Source: Ashinkailepas kermadecensis
Lineage: Eukaryota; Arthropoda; Thecostraca; Neolepadidae
Assembly: GCA_034440615.1 (NCBI GenBank)
Contig: JAOTOM010004737.1
Coordinates: 62,001 to 126,000 of the forward strand
Direction: 5' to 3'
DNA length: 64,000 bases
Every line of letters begins with the position of its first letter. Within the stretch, counting starts at the first letter, position 1. Shown here in pieces: positions 60,683 through 64,000 of this stretch. The notes beneath the pieces were generated by a model. The model saw nothing but the letters and a program-made list of their open reading frames with translations, ran no database searches and was not told the DNA's origin. The position numbers and the translations under genes are program-made.

Positions 60683-63567
60683 AATCCAAGACGTGGTACA
60701 TGAAGACCGATCACCTCCCGCCCATAAAGTTTCTAGAGGATAAAGAAGGCTTTCTAGACTTTTCTAGAAGACAGGATGACAAGCTTTTTCCTGTTGAACT
60801 CCCTGATTAATTTTGTCTGCACAAGCGAGTAAAAAGGTGCCTTAAAATAGCAATTAGCTATTGAAGTTCGCTTGCTCTCATTTACTTCAATGGCCCGAGC
60901 TGTAATTGTTTTTAGCCTACATTTTGGGAGTTTTTCTTTACAACATTTGTTATTTTGAATTGGCTAAAATATTACGAATTATACATGTCTTTTTCGACAG
61001 CCTGGTACTTACGATGACAAACAGATACGTGCTGCATCATGCTTTCCGGAAGTCTTCGTGACAGATTGGTGGATTAAATCGTGCAAAACGAGACTCACGC
61101 ATCAAACTCGACGTATTTGCAACCGAGGTAATCTTATACGATTTGTTTACCATGCACAATATTGATATGAAACAGAGTAAAGTTGTGAGTAGCAAACTAA
61201 AATTGCGTCCGTGTAGTAATTAGCCCGGAGTAAAATGTATATGAAACAGGCTAATGGTATCACCACGGTCTGCGTCATCCAATTTGATCTATCCAAACTT
61301 CTGACAAGTGAACAGCAAATAACGTCTCCATAAAATATAATCACTGAGACCCACTGAGTCCTCACCCGGTGATTGTGGTATCTTGTACCATACAACAGAT
61401 AATATAAACCTCCAAAAATTGTCACATCTGCATTCTTAACTCATTATCCGATATTCACGTTATGCTAGTGAATGAGGTAGCAACAGTGCAGCCTGACATT
61501 GACACCCACTTCAGTTCAAAAACATTTCATTTCCATGTTTCGCCCTCGTAGCTGGGGAACCAGGGCCGACTAGGGGAGTCGATTTATGAAATTTTGAAGC
61601 GGGCACAATACATGGGAGCAATGAGCGAGCCCAAATTAATCATGAGCACACCCCATACGGTACCATACTAAAAGTTGAAAGTACTAGGGGGAAGCCAACA
61701 TTGAGGGGGCAATTTCCTCCTCAAAAGTATGCAAAACAACACACCTGGGTCGACGTTTGTTGAAGGTTGGCGTGGCGTTAGCGTCCGAACATAAATGTAC
61801 GAAAGTTGGTTGCTAAGCAAAGTACGTTGTAACTTCTAATGGTATCTCTTGAACTATCAGTGACATCTTGCGCATATATCGCCATCACCATGGAGGATTA
61901 AGACCAGATTGATGTGAACAATGACTTGCGTGAATTGTTGTTTTCAAAGTTCTGGGCACAAATATAATCTAGGTGGAAGTTGTTTTTCAGAAACATAGGA
62001 GACCAAAAATAAACAGACAAGTTGTTGCTTCAAAATATGGGTGACAAATGTATGGTTTTCAAAATCATTGTTGAGTGCAGGTCCTCTACAGCCTCCCAGA
62101 TTCTACCCCCATGGAGCAGGTATCGAAAATATGTAAAATCGTCAGGTCTTCATCGTAGTGTATATGGTCACCACTCCACTATACGTGCCATTGTATTCTC
62201 CACGCATGTTTATTTTGCAGATTACGGAAGTGGAACGCTTCACAACGACAAATATGAAGATTATGATTTATCGATATGTCAATCAGGTTCTGAGCACATT
62301 GGGCGGCCAAAATGTAACTTTCAGTAGCCCTTATCGACAGGCTGGTTTCGGGTTCTATTCACGGATCCGAATTGGCATAGGACTATTTATTTCGAGGCGC
62401 TTAGCCGGAATAACGTATATGTAGGAGACTTCATTATCTCTGATCTTACCATGGCTAGTGATTTCCAGTCCGAAAGCTGAAGATCATTATGCTGTTCTCA
62501 TTCTAACAATTTGGTGCGCTCACAGTTAACGGGATTTACCGGTTGGCAAGGACAAGCGCAGCACAGGGAATTATTTTTGTGGAGAGTCCGAATAGGAGTG
62601 ATAATTTTGTTCAAGCGTTTCGGCAAAAAAATTGCTCGAACGTTCGATTTTCTCTCAACCTTGGTAACCTGACAGGAATGGAGGCGGGCCAGCGTCCCTG
62701 CCCTCTCCATCCTGCCTAAGCTGCAGTGTTAGCAAGTACACAAAAATATAGTGGTCACGTCAGAAAGTGAAGGGTTGGAATTACGCACTCCCGAGCCCCA
62801 GCCTAGGTATGGGTATGTATGCTGTGCCGCAGTACACTGCGGTTTGCGGGTCAGGCTACGATCATTTCGTCGGTCCAGAACCCCTTCACGTCGGCCCAGG
62901 GGGATCTTGCGGGATCCCTGCACTGGCGTCTTGAAGGGCCCTCTCGAGTCCCCTCCGGCCCTTCAGGGGGCGCCTGCCCCCTTTCCCCTCCCTTGGCTAC
63001 GACACTGGCTACATCACGCAGTTTCCAGCACGTCTCTATCTCGCTTAGAATAAACGTTAGTAGAGGTCAAGATTCCATCACCCTGCACCGAGAGGGGGAG
63101 GAAATTATCCCACATTGCGAGGGTTAGCTTCTCGTAGTTAACAGCACTTCGAGGCTTCTACATGGACTTCGCAATCTCACTTTTTGCTGCTATGGTGCCA
63201 CTTCAGCGGCCGATATGCTGGAGCAGCTATGGTGCACCCTGAGACACACTTTGGGTGAAGACCAGGATAGCAACTTGCCAAATGTCACCTTTGGCGCCAA
63301 TCAACTCACATTCAGGAGGTGCACCTTCTGAAAGTGGTAAACCTAGGCTATCATTCATCACCTGAATTCCATTTTGTAGTGCGATGGGAGGCGAGTGGTG
63401 ACCTTGCATTGAACCTCAGGCTGGTCTCATTCCCAACTGTTGCGCGGAATCCTCATCGACGTCCACCTCGTCGACCGGTGTGACCCGGTGGGTTTGGCCC
63501 GGTTTTGTTTGTTTGTCTCCAGCGTTTCCAGCTACCCGTTGCGCTGTGACGGTGCCGCCGCTCTCCA
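60679..63567. other. No confident gene
   Basis: A possible + strand exon starts after gtttattttgcag at 62220; it is open in two frames (one gives DYGSGTLHNDKYEDYDLSIC, the other TEVERFTTTNMKIMIYRYVN), and I cannot choose. A dispersed-repeat remnant with cagggggcgcctgccccc lies at about 62,940-63,005. Confidence 0.35.
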
Positions 63568-63648
63568 CAGACTGCGCTGCGCTACGCTGCGCTACGCTAC
63601 GCTGCGCTGCGATACGCTGCGCTACGCTACGCTGCGCCGCGCTGCCGT
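63568..63648. repeat. gctgcgctacgctac pentamer repeat
   Basis: Built from gctac and gctgc pentamers over about 80 bp. Confidence 0.9.
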
Positions 63649-63920
63649 CGGCCACGGCAGTAGGCGCCGTCGATACGATCAGTCCAGGCCAGGCCAGGTC
63701 AGGGCCACTCCACACGCCACATACTCGGCGCCGCATCGCCACGCCAGGCACACAACAGGCGGCTACCGACGGCATGTATATTTGGCGAGTCGTTATCACA
63801 AGGTGCAGTGCAGGGCCCAGTGGAGGGGGGGGGGGGATGGCGGCACGTGGCTGCGGCACACAGGGACACCGCCGGGGCGGTTCATGACTAGAGCCCCACG
63901 CGTGGCCGCCGTGCCGCCAG
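63649..63920. other. GC-rich, nothing recognised
   Basis: Contains a poly-G run near 63,826-63,836. No supportable gene. Confidence 0.4.
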
Positions 63921-64000
63921 CCACAAGTCTACGGCGACAGCCGCTACAACAAACACCGGTCGATGAGTGCCGACACGCCGATTCGGCCGCGAGCGCTGAC
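63921..64000 (+). CDS. Possible exon running off the window
   Basis: After gccgtgccgccag (ending 63920) one frame reads PQVYGDSRYNKHRSMSADTP and continues IRPRAL to the window end. The composition looks like protein, but only 26 codons are visible and no family is recognisable. Confidence 0.3.

Noticed and set aside
63416..63887. 135- and 147-codon frames
   Set aside because: They cross a pentamer repeat and a poly-G run, and nothing recognisable is encoded.

Overview
This is an animal nuclear genomic window: GT-AG introns, long intergenic and intronic spaces, tRNA-derived SINEs, a TTAA-flanked transposable element and a very heavy load of tandem repeats (about a fifth of the bases by my rough tally). 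Base composition is near 50% GC by eye. The gene content and repeat style suggest a protostome, perhaps a crustacean such as a barnacle or another arthropod, but nothing here fixes the species.

The main gene is a PDE3-type cyclic nucleotide phosphodiesterase on the + strand. I could place nine strongly supported exons from about 15.8 kb to 46.3 kb, plus a candidate last exon at 51.46 kb. Every exon-to-exon phase agrees. The exons carry an N-terminal Ser/Pro-rich and Cys-rich region, then the whole catalytic domain: the proton-donor His, the HDxxHPGR metal motif, the NHH motif, the second metal Asp in LADINGP, and the LQESF glutamine. They also carry the acidic and poly-Gln PDE3 tail. The first exons (membrane region, start codon) were not found. 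A frame break sits at the CCG repeat near 16.19 kb.

The most unusual feature is that several splice sites of this gene lie at the edge of, or inside, tandem duplications that copy the splice site itself. These include a 14-copy array of the 5' splice site after the HDxxHPGR exon, a 74-bp array giving seven copies of the 3' splice site of the C-terminal exon, and two-copy duplications at three other 5' splice sites.

To the right, 53.2-59.2 kb holds a minus-strand, three-coding-exon gene for a 384-residue protein. It has an RS-like N-terminus, a coiled coil and a hydrophobic C-terminus, and I do not recognise it. A set of phase-compatible plus-strand exons (54.7-55.6 kb) lies in its large intron and may be a second, nested gene. 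A short open stretch with an acceptor runs off the right end of the window.

Layout: 1-15.8 kb, non-coding as far as I can see, with minisatellites and hairpins. 15.8-51.5 kb, PDE3 exons with repeat-rich introns, including three-exon-scale satellite blocks and a 1.64-kb piggyBac-like foldback element at 40.17-41.81 kb. 46.3-51.4 kb, two SINEs and several minisatellites. 51.5-53.1 kb, a GC-rich stretch without a confident gene. 53.2-59.2 kb, the minus-strand gene, the nested candidate exons and a 177-bp satellite. 59.2-64 kb, mostly non-coding with dispersed repeats.
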